This document shows positions 50,941-59,540 of a stretch of DNA of 64,000 bases, one piece after another. This DNA comes from an uncultured Collinsella sp. (lineage in GTDB: Bacteria > Actinomycetota > Coriobacteriia > Coriobacteriales > Coriobacteriaceae): NCBI GenBank assembly GCA_900541795.1, contig UQLC01000001.1:1-64000 (forward strand), read 5' to 3'. The position numbers and the translations under genes were made by a program. Position 1 is the stretch's first letter; every line of letters begins with the position of its first letter. The notes under the pieces are model-generated. The model had not been told where the DNA came from, searched no databases, and saw only the letters and a program-made list of their open reading frames with translations.

Positions 50941-51653
50941 TCATCACCCTCTTTGGCGATCGGGTCAGCGGTAGTCGCGGTAGCCACGCCAGCATCAACC
51001 GAAGCGGAAACATCCTGAGCCCTAGCTGTCACCGGTGCCGGACCAACCTGAATATCCCCGCGTGCCCAATCACCATCGAGCGCACGCGCCACCCAGTGAT
51101 AGATGGGAATCGTAAAGAAGATCAGCGCGGCAAAGGGGCCGGCACCAAACAGGAACATCAGCAAAAAGAACAGCAGCCAACACACGGCCCAATACGGGAA
51201 CGACTGGAACGGGCCCTTCACCGGAGTCGAGCCAGCTGCGCCGCCACTCGTCGCTTGCGCCGTAGCGGCATTGGCGGCCTGCGCACTCCAGCTTGCCGCT
51301 TGCGCCGCCTTGGCGGCGGCGTCACTCGCCTGTGTTGCCGCCTCGGTAGCCCGTGCCGCCGCCTCATGGGTGCGTGCGCGCTCTGCTGCCTCGGCCTCGC
51401 GCTGGCGGGCGCGGTCCTCGTTCTCAAACTCGATATCGTCCTCGATCTCATCGCTCGGATTGAGCAGCTCGTCCAGGCTCACGCCATAGAGCTTGGCGAG
51501 CGAGATCAGGTTCTCGGTATCGGGCGAGCTCTCCGCACGCTCCCATTTACTGACCGCCTGGCGCGACAGCCCCAGCTTTCGTGCCAGCCCTTCTTGGCTA
51601 AAGCCTTTGCTGCGGCGAAGGTCGGCGAGCCGCTGCGCAGTTTCTACATTCAT
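50937..51653 (-). CDS. Xre-family regulator with C-terminal membrane segments
   Basis: A 238-residue protein with an N-terminal helix-turn-helix of the Cro/C1 type (residues 5-60: LADLRRSKGFSQEGLARKLGLSRQAVSKWERAESSPD). An alanine-rich, probably coiled-coil linker (about 80-145) precedes two hydrophobic helices (WAVCWLLFFLLMFLFGAG, AALIFFTIPIYHWVA; about 157-195) and a soluble tail. It looks like a membrane-tethered transcription factor controlling its own operon, whose second gene is the DUF4097 protein. The start at 51653 has GGAGGAACC; upstream in-frame sequence is not coding. Confidence 0.85.
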   Translation of the reverse strand: MNVETAQRLADLRRSKGFSQEGLARKLGLSRQAVSKWERAESSPDTENLISLAKLYGVSLDELLNPSDEIEDDIEFENEDRARQREAEAAERARTHEAAARATEAATQASDAAAKAAQAASWSAQAANAATAQATSGGAAGSTPVKGPFQSFPYWAVCWLLFFLLMFLFGAGPFAALIFFTIPIYHWVARALDGDWARGDIQVGPAPVTARAQDVSASVDAGVATATTADPIAKEGDE

Positions 51654-51920
51654 GGTTCCTCCTATGTGATGCCAGCCGTGCCGCCGGACCGTTTTTGTTC
51701 TTAAGGCGCCTTGCACAGTTAAAAATCTATCCGCCACCGCCAAAAGCATGCCACCTATTCTAGTGAGATTTTTGACAACCGGCGGTTGCGGGCACATATG
51801 AGCTGCGGAAATGTGTCCAAACAAAGCAATGACCCACGGCTCGGTTGTCCCCGTTGCGGCGTTAACGGTAGTATGGTTGTACTGTTTATTCCGCACCGCC
51901 AACGGAGGGAGTCCCGCGCC

Positions 51921-52793
51921 GTGAACCGCGATTTCGCCTCATCGCTCATCCAGCTCAACAACACGTTCTATCGCGAGCACTCCGCCTCCTTCTCCGATAC
52001 GCGCCAGGCCCCGTGGCCCGGCTGGGTGCGCACCATGGACATTGCGCTCGGGCAGCTCGACATCGCCACGATCGAGCATCCCGTCCGCGTCTTCGATCTT
52101 GCCTGCGGCAACATGCGATTCGAGAACTTTGCCGCCGGCGGCGCACTTGCCGCCAAGGGCGTCGATGGCGCAAACCCCTCGGCAGACGCCAGCTGCCCGT
52201 TTGAGTTCTATGGCGTCGACTCGTGCCAGGATTTGGCTATCGATGCGCGCGGTCACGCCCTGCGCATTCCCAACCTGCACTTCCAGGAGCTCGATGTGCT
52301 CGATGCCCTCATGAAGCTCAACCCCGCTGAGACACCCGACGTGCTTTTCGATGCCCCGCTCGCCGACATCTCGGTCTGCTTTGGATTTATGCACCACGTG
52401 CCGTCGTGTGAGTACCGCGTACGCGTGCTCGACGCCCTGGTGCGCCAGACGCGCCCAGGCGGCATCATCGCCATCAGCTTTTGGGAGTTTATGAACGACG
52501 AGCGCATGGCGCGCAAGGCCGTTCGCGCCGAAGCCCGCGCCGAGCTCACCCCACCGTTTGAGGGTTACGATTCCGCGCAGTTTGAAGCCGGCGACCACCT
52601 CATTGGCTGGCAAAACGACCGCCACGCCTACCGCTATTGTCATCACTTTGACGATCAGCAGATCACCGACCTGGTGCGCGGCGTGCGTACGTTCTACAAG
52701 AGCGGCGAGGTCCCCGTGCGCGAGCTTGAGCGTTTCCATGCCGACGGTCGCAGCGGAGAGCTCAACCGCTATGTGATTCTCAAGCGTCTGTAG
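51921..52793 (+). CDS. Trm9/ALKBH8-like SAM methyltransferase
   Basis: A 290-residue class I methyltransferase. The N-terminal NTFYREHSASFSDTRQAPWP (14-33) and SAM motif FDLACGNMRF (58-67), with ISVCFGFMHHVPSCEYRVRV (150-169) and RPGGIIAISFWEF, parallel yeast Trm9 as I remember it (FSQTRYKPWP, DVGCGNGKY, VVHHWSTRERRVEV, RQGGQALIYCW), including the YRYCHHFDD..ITDLV stretch. Trm9 methylates cm5U34 to mcm5U34 after Elongator. Start GTG 51921 follows GGGAG at nine bases. trmB lies 119 bases downstream on the same strand, and elp3 is 2 kb away. tRNA methylation is likely; the exact site is inferred. Confidence 0.75.
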   Translation: MNRDFASSLIQLNNTFYREHSASFSDTRQAPWPGWVRTMDIALGQLDIATIEHPVRVFDLACGNMRFENFAAGGALAAKGVDGANPSADASCPFEFYGVDSCQDLAIDARGHALRIPNLHFQELDVLDALMKLNPAETPDVLFDAPLADISVCFGFMHHVPSCEYRVRVLDALVRQTRPGGIIAISFWEFMNDERMARKAVRAEARAELTPPFEGYDSAQFEAGDHLIGWQNDRHAYRYCHHFDDQQITDLVRGVRTFYKSGEVPVRELERFHADGRSGELNRYVILKRL

Positions 52794-52912
52794 GTATCGG
52801 CGACTCGCCGCCGAGCCTCACCGCATCTTTCGAGCAAACTATGCCCACCCTCTTTTCAACCCATTGACGGAACGCGCAGCCATGCGTTCCATACTTATGA
52901 CCAAGGAGCCTC

Positions 52913-53752
52913 ATGGGAGCCGTCCACGTTCGCACGCCTAAGAACTTTGTGCTCGAAGAGCGCCTGGAGCGCTACGCCGATGCGATTGAGACGAACCCCG
53001 AGGCTTATGCCGGAGATTGGCGCGAGGCCTGTGCGCCCGCAGGCGGCAAGCCCTTCGAGCACCTTCACCTGGATCTGGGCTGTGGCAAAGGAACCTATCT
53101 GGTCGAGCGCGCCCACCGCGAGCCCGACACGCTCTTTATCGGCATGGACCAGGAGCCCATCTGCATCGCCTATGCCGCGCAGAAAATCTGCGAGCAGAAG
53201 CTGTCCAACGCGCTCGTCCTGCCCCGAGGAGCCGCATCGCTGCCGCAGCTGTTTGCCACAGGCGAGCTCGATGCAATCACCATTAACTTTCCCACGCCAC
53301 AGCCCAAGGCCAAGTACGCCAAAAAACGACTCGTCCATGTCGACCATCTGATGCTCTACCGCCCGCTCTTTGCAGCCAACGCCACCGTCACGCTGCGCAC
53401 CGACAGCAAGCCATTGCGCGATTACGCCCTGGGACAGTTTGCCGCGGCCGACTACGACACGCTTTGGGTAAGCGACAACGTCCGCCGAGACCATCCCGAG
53501 CATCCCGAGACCGAATATGAATGCCGCACGCGCGAGATGGGCGCTGCCGTCTATGGCATTTGTGCCACACCCGGCGCGCAGCCTAGCGATGAACAGCTCG
53601 CGGCGGGCCGCGCGCAGGAGCAAAGCCTTGCCTGCTACCTGCCCGATAACCTCGATGAGCTCACCTACGTGCCTCTCGGCATGGAAGAGGCCGTCGAGAA
53701 CTTTAAAAACCGCGCCCGCAAAGGCAAGAAGCGCCTGCCACAAGAGTCCTAG
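52913..53752 (+). CDS. trmB: tRNA (guanine-N7)-methyltransferase
   Basis: Methylates G46 in the tRNA variable loop using SAM. The 279 residues show LHLDLGCGKGTYLVERA (51-67), FIGMDQEPICI, the substrate-binding NFPTPQPKAKYAKKR (125-139) and RTDSKPLRDYAL, with the TEYECRTREMG segment near the C-terminus. TrmB proteins normally read NFPDPWPKxRHxKRR, so Asp-Pro-Trp is changed to Thr-Pro-Gln here. The rest of the fold is intact, so it is probably active, but the change is notable. AAGGAGCCTC precedes the ATG. It follows the Trm9-like gene on the same strand. Confidence 0.9.
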   Translation: MGAVHVRTPKNFVLEERLERYADAIETNPEAYAGDWREACAPAGGKPFEHLHLDLGCGKGTYLVERAHREPDTLFIGMDQEPICIAYAAQKICEQKLSNALVLPRGAASLPQLFATGELDAITINFPTPQPKAKYAKKRLVHVDHLMLYRPLFAANATVTLRTDSKPLRDYALGQFAAADYDTLWVSDNVRRDHPEHPETEYECRTREMGAAVYGICATPGAQPSDEQLAAGRAQEQSLACYLPDNLDELTYVPLGMEEAVENFKNRARKGKKRLPQES

Positions 53753-54061
53753 GGGCTTCTGATGGTCGCGGCGTCGGCAAACAAGCGCAAATAGGCGCCA
53801 GCGAACGGCCCTCAAACCTAAGTGAGTAGACTTTTTTGCAATAGCCAAGCACAGCCCGCATAGCGAAACATAAAACCTCAGGTAGAACCCTTGCGCAAAA
53901 GCCATGTGCTCGCGATATTGCAAAAAGTCTACTCACTTAGCTGGCAACTGCACCAAACGGCTGAGTAGAACGCCCATTTCCTGCATTTTCTTTCGCGCTG
54001 GCGCCCCACGCCGCCGCTACGCCATAATGGATGGCGGACAAACGCGAGAGAAAGCAACCAA
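53753..54061. other. Gene-free spacer carrying a repeat element
   Basis: This 309-base spacer between trmB and the Ski2-like helicase holds the 121-bp inverted-terminal element described separately and little else. I see no open frame with a ribosome-binding site and no terminator for trmB outside the element. Confidence 0.5.
53819..53939. repeat. 121-bp element with inverted termini, copy 1
   Basis: Begins TAAGTGAGTAGACTTTTT and ends AAAAAGTCTACTCACTTA, an 18-base perfect inverted terminal repeat, extended on both sides by TGCAATA/TATTGCA. A second copy of the same length lies at 63692-63812. The middle, including GCCAAGCACA near the left, is partly shared. With no open frame it resembles a miniature inverted-repeat element or a dispersed regulatory palindrome. 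Confidence 0.85.
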
Positions 54062-56743
54062 ATGGCACAGACCGCGACAGACACTTCCGCCAGCACCGTC
54101 TCCGGCGCCGGCGCCGCCAGCTCATTCTCGGGAGGCACGGGAACCGAAGCCGAGTTCGGCTCGCTCGGCGCGCTCTCCCCCACCTGGTGGGAGCCCGAGG
54201 ACGGCAGCGAGCCCGAACCATGGCTCACGCCCGACCAGGCATTCGAGCGCTTCTTTGAATGGACGAGCGATTGCGGCATTGAGCTGTGGGACCACCAAGA
54301 AGAAGCCCTCATGGATCTGGCTGCCGGCGATCACGTCATTTTGGGCACACCGACCGGATCGGGTAAATCGCTCGTCGCGCTGGGCATGCTCTTTATGGGC
54401 ATGGCGCAGGGCAAGCGTTGCTATTACACAGCACCTATCAAGGCTCTGGTCAGCGAGAAGTTTTTCGACCTGGTACAGGTGCTCGGCCGCGATAACGTCG
54501 GCATGATCACCGGCGACACGCATATCAATACCAAGGCGCCCGTCATCTGCTGCACGGCCGAAATCCTTGCCAACGATGCACTGCGCGAGGGCGAGGGCGC
54601 CGACGTGGGCTGCGTGGCCATGGACGAGTTCCACTACTTTGCCGACCCCGATCGCGGTTGGGCCTGGCAGGTGCCGCTGCTCACCCTGCCTCACACGCAA
54701 TTCATGCTCATGAGCGCCACGCTCGGCGATGTCACTGCCATCGCCGCCTCACTCGAGGAACACACCGGCGCTACCTGCGACTTAGTCGTCGATGCCCCGC
54801 GCCCCGTGCCGCTGAGCTACGACTACGTGACGACCTCGCTCGAGGGCACCGTCGAGCTCGCCATGCGCCGTGGAGAGGCCCCGCTCTATATCGTGCACTT
54901 TAGCCAGGATGCCGCCCTTGCGACGGCACAGTCGCTCGCCAACTTTGGCATTGCCAGCAAGGAGCAGCGCGAGGCCATCAAGGAGGCGGCCAAGGGCACG
55001 AGCTTCTCGACGGCCTTCGGCAAGATTCTCAAGCGCTTGCTCGGCTGCGGCGTCGGCGTGCACCATGCTGGCATGTTGCCGCGCTATCGCCTACTGGTCG
55101 AGCGCCTGGCGCAGCAGGGCCTGTTGCCCGTCATTTGCGGCACCGACACACTCGGCGTCGGCATCAACGTACCCATCCATACTGTGGTGCTCACCGCGCT
55201 CACCAAGTTCGACGGCTACAAGATGCGTCGCCTGCGCGCCCGCGAGTTCCATCAGATCGCCGGTCGCGCCGGTCGCTCTGGCTTTGATACCGAGGGCATG
55301 GTAATTGCCGAGGCACCCGAGCACGAGATCGAGAATGCCAAGCTTATGGCCAAAGCGGGCGACGACCCCAAAAAACTCCGTAAGATTAAAAAGAAAAAGG
55401 CCCCCGAGGGCTTTGTCACCTGGAACAAGCAGACCTTTGAGCGTCTGATCGAGACGCAGCCCGAAACGCTCAAGCCGCGCCTTCGCATCACGCACTCCAT
55501 GGTGATTAGCGTGGTCGAGCAGGGTGGCGATGCCCGAGCCCGCGTACACGACCTCATCGAGACAAGCCTGCAAACGCCCGAGGAAAAGGCAAAGCTCGAG
55601 GTTCGTGCCGACGAGATCTTCGCCACGCTCATCGACTCCGGCGTCGTCGTGCGCACCGAGGTGCCGCCCGCGCCTGACGCTCCGGCTGACGCCGCGCCGG
55701 ACATCGACTACGCGCTGACGGTCGACCTGCCCGAGGACTTTGCGCTCGATCAGCCGCTCTCGCCGTTTTTGCTTGCCGCCCTGGAGCTGCTCGACCCCGA
55801 GAGTGAGACCTATACCATGGATCTGATCTCGATGGTCGAGGCTACGCTCGAGGACCCCAAGCAGGTGCTGCGTGCACAGGAGCGCGCCGCGCGCGACCGC
55901 GCGATGGCCGAAATGAAGGCTGACGGCGTCGAATATGAGGAACGCCTGGAGCGCATCCAGGATGTCACCTACGAAAAGCCGCTCGAGGATTTGCTCGATG
56001 CCTCTTTTGACAAGTACTGCCAGGAAGTACCCTGGGCCAACGACTATCAGCTCTCGCCCAAGAGCGTCCTGCGCGACATGTTGGAGAGCGCGAGCGACTT
56101 TAAGGGCTATATCCAAAAGCTCGGCATCGCCCGCTCCGAGGGCATTCTGCTGCGCTACCTAGCCGAGGCCTACCGTTCGCTCGACCGCACCGTACCCATC
56201 GAGAAGCGCGATGAGCGCTTGCGTGACATCATTTCGTGGCTCGGCTTTGTGGTGCGCTCGGTCGACTCGAGCCTGGTGGACGAGTGGGAGAACGCCGGCA
56301 ACCCCGCTGCACTCGACGCCGCACCGCCGCAGGGCATCGACGAGGTCGTTGCGGACCGTCGCGGCTGCACACTGTTGGTGCGCAACGCGCTCTTCCGCCG
56401 CGTAACCCTTGCCGCCCGCGGACACGTGCGCGACCTGGGCGAGCTCGACGAGGACTGGGGCATGAGCGAGGTCCGCTGGCAAAAGGCGCTCGATGCCTAC
56501 CATGAGCAGCACGAGGAAATCCTCACCGACGGAAATGCCCGCAGCGCCGCGATGTTTTCCATCGACGAGTCCGACGAGAAGACCGCGCACGTATGGCACG
56601 TGCACCAGATCTTTGCCGACGAGGATGGCGACCACGACTTTGACATCATGGGCGATGTCGATCTGGACGCCACGCAAGACGGCGGCGAGGTCATCTTCAA
56701 AAACTACCGCGTCGGCTTTATCGAGGACCTGCTCGAGGACTAG
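54062..56743 (+). CDS. Ski2-like DEAD/DEAH-box RNA helicase with DUF3516
   Basis: An 893-residue superfamily 2 helicase. After a low-complexity N-terminus (1-50) come Walker A GTPTGSGKS (about 92-100), APIKALVSEK, the DEFH box in CVAMDEFHYF, MSATLGD, CGTDTLGVGINVP and HQIAGRAGRSG. The C-terminal 400 residues resemble the DUF3516 region found in actinobacterial Ski2/Mtr4-like helicases, including YQLSPKSVLRDMLE and DLGELDEDWGM. Such enzymes are thought to act in RNA processing or decay. The Asp-Glu-Phe-His box is unusual but conservative. The ribosome-binding site is weak (GAGAGAAAG). It is monocistronic with a strong terminator. Confidence 0.88.
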   Translation: MAQTATDTSASTVSGAGAASSFSGGTGTEAEFGSLGALSPTWWEPEDGSEPEPWLTPDQAFERFFEWTSDCGIELWDHQEEALMDLAAGDHVILGTPTGSGKSLVALGMLFMGMAQGKRCYYTAPIKALVSEKFFDLVQVLGRDNVGMITGDTHINTKAPVICCTAEILANDALREGEGADVGCVAMDEFHYFADPDRGWAWQVPLLTLPHTQFMLMSATLGDVTAIAASLEEHTGATCDLVVDAPRPVPLSYDYVTTSLEGTVELAMRRGEAPLYIVHFSQDAALATAQSLANFGIASKEQREAIKEAAKGTSFSTAFGKILKRLLGCGVGVHHAGMLPRYRLLVERLAQQGLLPVICGTDTLGVGINVPIHTVVLTALTKFDGYKMRRLRAREFHQIAGRAGRSGFDTEGMVIAEAPEHEIENAKLMAKAGDDPKKLRKIKKKKAPEGFVTWNKQTFERLIETQPETLKPRLRITHSMVISVVEQGGDARARVHDLIETSLQTPEEKAKLEVRADEIFATLIDSGVVVRTEVPPAPDAPADAAPDIDYALTVDLPEDFALDQPLSPFLLAALELLDPESETYTMDLISMVEATLEDPKQVLRAQERAARDRAMAEMKADGVEYEERLERIQDVTYEKPLEDLLDASFDKYCQEVPWANDYQLSPKSVLRDMLESASDFKGYIQKLGIARSEGILLRYLAEAYRSLDRTVPIEKRDERLRDIISWLGFVVRSVDSSLVDEWENAGNPAALDAAPPQGIDEVVADRRGCTLLVRNALFRRVTLAARGHVRDLGELDEDWGMSEVRWQKALDAYHEQHEEILTDGNARSAAMFSIDESDEKTAHVWHVHQIFADEDGDHDFDIMGDVDLDATQDGGEVIFKNYRVGFIEDLLED

Positions 56744-56768
56744 CCGAACATGCTGAAACGGAACGGAA

Positions 56769-56805
56769 CGGGGCCGTTGGCAATATAGCCAGCGGCCCCG
56801 TTTTT
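56769..56805 (+). terminator. Terminator of the Ski2-like helicase gene
   Basis: CGGGGCCGTTGGC (56769-56781) pairs over 13 bp, including one G-U, with GCCAGCGGCCCCG (56788-56800) around AATATA, then TTTTT. Confidence 0.93.
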
Positions 56806-56822
56806 GCACTATACGCTATGCC

Positions 56823-58580
56823 TCACTCGGCATCCTCGACTTCATACGAATCCGCCTCGGCTGGCTCATCGTTTGTCTCCGTCGCAGCCCCGCGCGCCTC
56901 GTCAAACGCCGCCTTCATGGTCTTGTTGCCCCAGGTGAGCTTGCGAATGGTAAGATCGTCGGCTTTCTTGTTGGCCAGGCGCAGATTGTTCTCGGAGGAC
57001 AGCAACGCCTCCTTGGTTTTTTGCAGATGGCTAATCGTCTTGTCAATCTCATCGATCGCCGTTTGGAACTTGCGGCTCGCGATCTCGTAGTTGCGGCCAA
57101 AGTCGTTCTTGAACTTCTCCATCTTGGCCTCGAAGTTCGTGACATCGATGTTCTGCTGCTTGTACTCCGCTAGCTCCTGTTTATAGCGCAATGAACCCAT
57201 GGCGGCGTTGCGAAGAAGCGTAATCATGGGAATGAAGAACTGCGGGCGGATCACGTACATCTTTTCATAGCGGTAACTCACGTCGACAATACCCGCGTTA
57301 TAGAGCTCACTCTCGGGCTCCAGCAGGGTGCAGAGCACCGCATACTCACAGCCTTTCTGGCGACGATCATGATCGAGTTTCTTAAAGAAGTCTTCGTTTT
57401 TATGCTTGGTCGCGGTCTCGTCGTTCTCGTTTTTCATCTCGAACATAATCGAAATGACCTCGTTGCCGCTCGCATCGCACTCGCGGAAGATAAAGTCGCC
57501 CTTGGTGCCCTCGGACGCATCGTTATCTTTCTCGAAGTACGCGTTAGGAAACGCCGTCATACGCAGACGGTTAAACTCGGTCTCGCAGTGCTGCTCGAGC
57601 GACTCGCCCACCATCTTGGTGGACAGGCGGACCTTCATGTCCTTAAGGCGCTCAATCTCTTCATCCTTATAGCGAATCAGGTCATCGCTCGCGCGCTTGG
57701 CCTGCGCAAGCTCGAGCTCATGCGCCGCCTTGGCCTGTTCCTCGCGAGAATCGCGCACCGCCAGCTCGCTCGCGAGCTTGGCACGTGCCTCATCGCGCTC
57801 TCGTTCCGCCGCAGCGACCGCCTCCGATAGGTTCATTTTGGCCGTCAGCTCCTGTTCGCGCAGCTGCGCGCGCAGGCCCTCGGCCTCCTGCTCAGACTGA
57901 GCCTTTGCGGCGGAAAACTTCTCTTGTACCTTCGCGCGGTAGTCAGCAAGCGCGCGCTCGGCCTCGCCACGAGCGGCATCAAGCTCACGCTGTGACTCGG
58001 CCGCAGCAGCGGCAAGCGCCATCTCCTGGGTCTTGTCCGCCGCGGCAAGCCTGGCCTGCAGCTCGGCAATCTGGGCATCACGTGCAGCTAAATCGTTTTG
58101 AGCAGCATTGCGCGCCGAAGCCTCGGCAAGCTTGGCTTCGTCATCCTTGCGTCCCAGCTGCGCACGCAAATTGTCAATCTCGCGCTGAAGCTCGGCATTC
58201 TCCTTCTGCGCATCCGCACGGGCCTCAACAGCTGCACGCTGGCTTGCACTCTCGCGCTCCGCGGCAGCGCCCTCGAGCTTGACACGCAACTCGGCAAGCT
58301 CGGCATCGCGCTTGGCAACCTCTTGTGCCAGCTTCTGCTCCGCAGTGTTCTTCTGCTCGGCAAGCTGAGCGTTGCGCTGAGACTCTACCTTTTGCAAGGC
58401 AGCCGACAAACGCGAGCGCTCAAGCTCCAGCGCCTGCTCACCCTCGCGCTGGACTGCCTTCACACGCTCATCCAGGTCGCGCGAGAACTCGGCATCGCGC
58501 ACCTGTTTGACGATATCCGCATAGCCGGACGCATCGACCTTAAAGACTTCGCCGCAATGCGGGCACTTGATCTCGTTCAT
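56823..58580 (-). CDS. DUF2130 coiled-coil protein with nuclease-like domain
   Basis: A 585-residue cytoplasmic protein. Residues 6-9 (CPHC) begin a short zinc-ribbon-like start; residues about 30-310 form a long Ala/Glu/Gln-rich coiled coil; the C-terminal DUF2130 domain (about 315-560) contains KGDFIFREC (Asp362) and ISIMFEMKNE (Glu381, Lys383), spaced like a PD-(D/E)xK nuclease core. The end is acidic. DUF2130 proteins are widespread but of unproven function; DNA or RNA cleavage is inferred from the motif only. No ribosome-binding site issue; the gene is monocistronic and convergent with the helicase. Confidence 0.82.
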   Translation of the reverse strand: MNEIKCPHCGEVFKVDASGYADIVKQVRDAEFSRDLDERVKAVQREGEQALELERSRLSAALQKVESQRNAQLAEQKNTAEQKLAQEVAKRDAELAELRVKLEGAAAERESASQRAAVEARADAQKENAELQREIDNLRAQLGRKDDEAKLAEASARNAAQNDLAARDAQIAELQARLAAADKTQEMALAAAAAESQRELDAARGEAERALADYRAKVQEKFSAAKAQSEQEAEGLRAQLREQELTAKMNLSEAVAAAERERDEARAKLASELAVRDSREEQAKAAHELELAQAKRASDDLIRYKDEEIERLKDMKVRLSTKMVGESLEQHCETEFNRLRMTAFPNAYFEKDNDASEGTKGDFIFRECDASGNEVISIMFEMKNENDETATKHKNEDFFKKLDHDRRQKGCEYAVLCTLLEPESELYNAGIVDVSYRYEKMYVIRPQFFIPMITLLRNAAMGSLRYKQELAEYKQQNIDVTNFEAKMEKFKNDFGRNYEIASRKFQTAIDEIDKTISHLQKTKEALLSSENNLRLANKKADDLTIRKLTWGNKTMKAAFDEARGAATETNDEPAEADSYEVEDAE

Positions 58581-58675
58581 AGCAGCTCCTCGATGGACGC
58601 AAATTTCAACCGCCTACACTCTACCGCGCCGCACGGACAAAAAAGACGCCGCCGCCATAATGGCAACGGCGCCAG

Positions 58676-58712
58676 AACCACCACAAAGGGGACAGGCACC
58701 TTTGTGGTGGTT
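58676..58712. repeat. Perfect 14-bp inverted repeat
   Basis: AACCACCACAAAGG (58676-58689) and CCTTTGTGGTGGTT (58699-58712) are exact complements around GGACAGGCA. It lies just past the phosphoesterase stop (minus strand) with no T-run, so it could serve as a processing stem or be a dispersed repeat. Confidence 0.65.
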
Positions 58713-58730
58713 TGTGTGGTGGTTCGAGCA

Positions 58731-59276
58731 TTACAGTCCAAAGAAGCCCAGGATTTGATCCCGGCTTACGGGCTTGTACTCGTTGGCATCGAGACCGACA
58801 TCGTAGCGAAAGATAGGGCGCTCGCGATCGCGGTTGCGCGCGTTGGTGCGGTCTCCCCTGCTGTGGATATGCCCGTGCAGCATGATGGCGCCACGCGCCT
58901 TGCCGTTCCAGCTGAGCATGGGGTAGTGGCTCATAACCAGACGATGGCCCTTGGCATAGCCAGGGGCAATCTCCAGGTAATCGCGCACGTCTTCCCAAAT
59001 CTGCGGCGCGTCCGGATCTTCCCAGTCGCCGTCATGGTTACCGCGGATGAGCGTCACATTCTTGCATTCGATACGCTCGCGCAGGTGCACGGCATCCGCT
59101 AGGGGCAAACGATAGGTAAAGTCTCCCAGGATGTAGAGACGGTCATCCGCAGTCACGCACTCATTGATGACATCGATGACCTTGCGGTTCATCTCCTCGA
59201 CCGAGCCAAACGGCCGGTCCATGTCGTGCAAGATATTCGTATCGCCCAGGTGCAGGTCGGCGGTAAACCACATCAT
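58731..59276 (-). CDS. Calcineurin-like metallophosphoesterase
   Basis: A 181-residue two-metal phosphoesterase. All motifs are present: TADLHLGD (Asp and His), LGDFTYR, RGNHDGD, SHYPML and HGHIHS. The short length and the MWFTADLHLGDTNIL start match the stand-alone phage/bacterial MPE type (YmdB/PrpE-like range), substrate unknown. The upstream neighbours (microprotein and HIRAN protein) are on the same strand but 66 bases away, so weak co-transcription is possible. Confidence 0.88.
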   Translation of the reverse strand: MMWFTADLHLGDTNILHDMDRPFGSVEEMNRKVIDVINECVTADDRLYILGDFTYRLPLADAVHLRERIECKNVTLIRGNHDGDWEDPDAPQIWEDVRDYLEIAPGYAKGHRLVMSHYPMLSWNGKARGAIMLHGHIHSRGDRTNARNRDRERPIFRYDVGLDANEYKPVSRDQILGFFGL

Positions 59277-59342
59277 CGTCTATGCCCTCATTTCGCAACG
59301 CGTTCAACTCGTGCTAAGTATACAGACGCAGCGATGCGGCGG

Positions 59343-59522
59343 TCATCCAAAGAGCCCACCGAACAGTCCGCGGCGGCGCTTGTCTTTCTTTTTCGAAGCG
59401 TCACTCTGAGCTTTCTTGTCCTGCCGCTTCTTACGATCCTGCTCCAACTCATCGTCGTCGAGTAGCAGATCCCACTCAAACGGATCGTCTGTCAAATCGA
59501 ACTGGTCGTCGTCATCAAACAT
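59343..59522 (-). CDS. Acidic-basic microprotein, unknown function
   Basis: A 59-residue protein with sharply split charge: residues 1-30 are acidic (MFDDDDQFDLTDDPFEWDLL) and residues 31-53 strongly basic (DRKKRQDKK, KKKDKRRRG), ending in a hydrophobic GLFGGLFG. The ATG at 59522 has GGAGG five bases upstream, so expression is very likely. It begins 18 bases after the HIRAN gene stop and is probably co-transcribed with it. No family recognised. The bipolar charge suggests nucleic-acid or protein binding, which is a guess. Confidence 0.7.
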   Translation of the reverse strand: MFDDDDQFDLTDDPFEWDLLLDDDELEQDRKKRQDKKAQSDASKKKDKRRRGLFGGLFG

Positions 59523-59540
59523 GGCCGCCTCCATTGCCGA

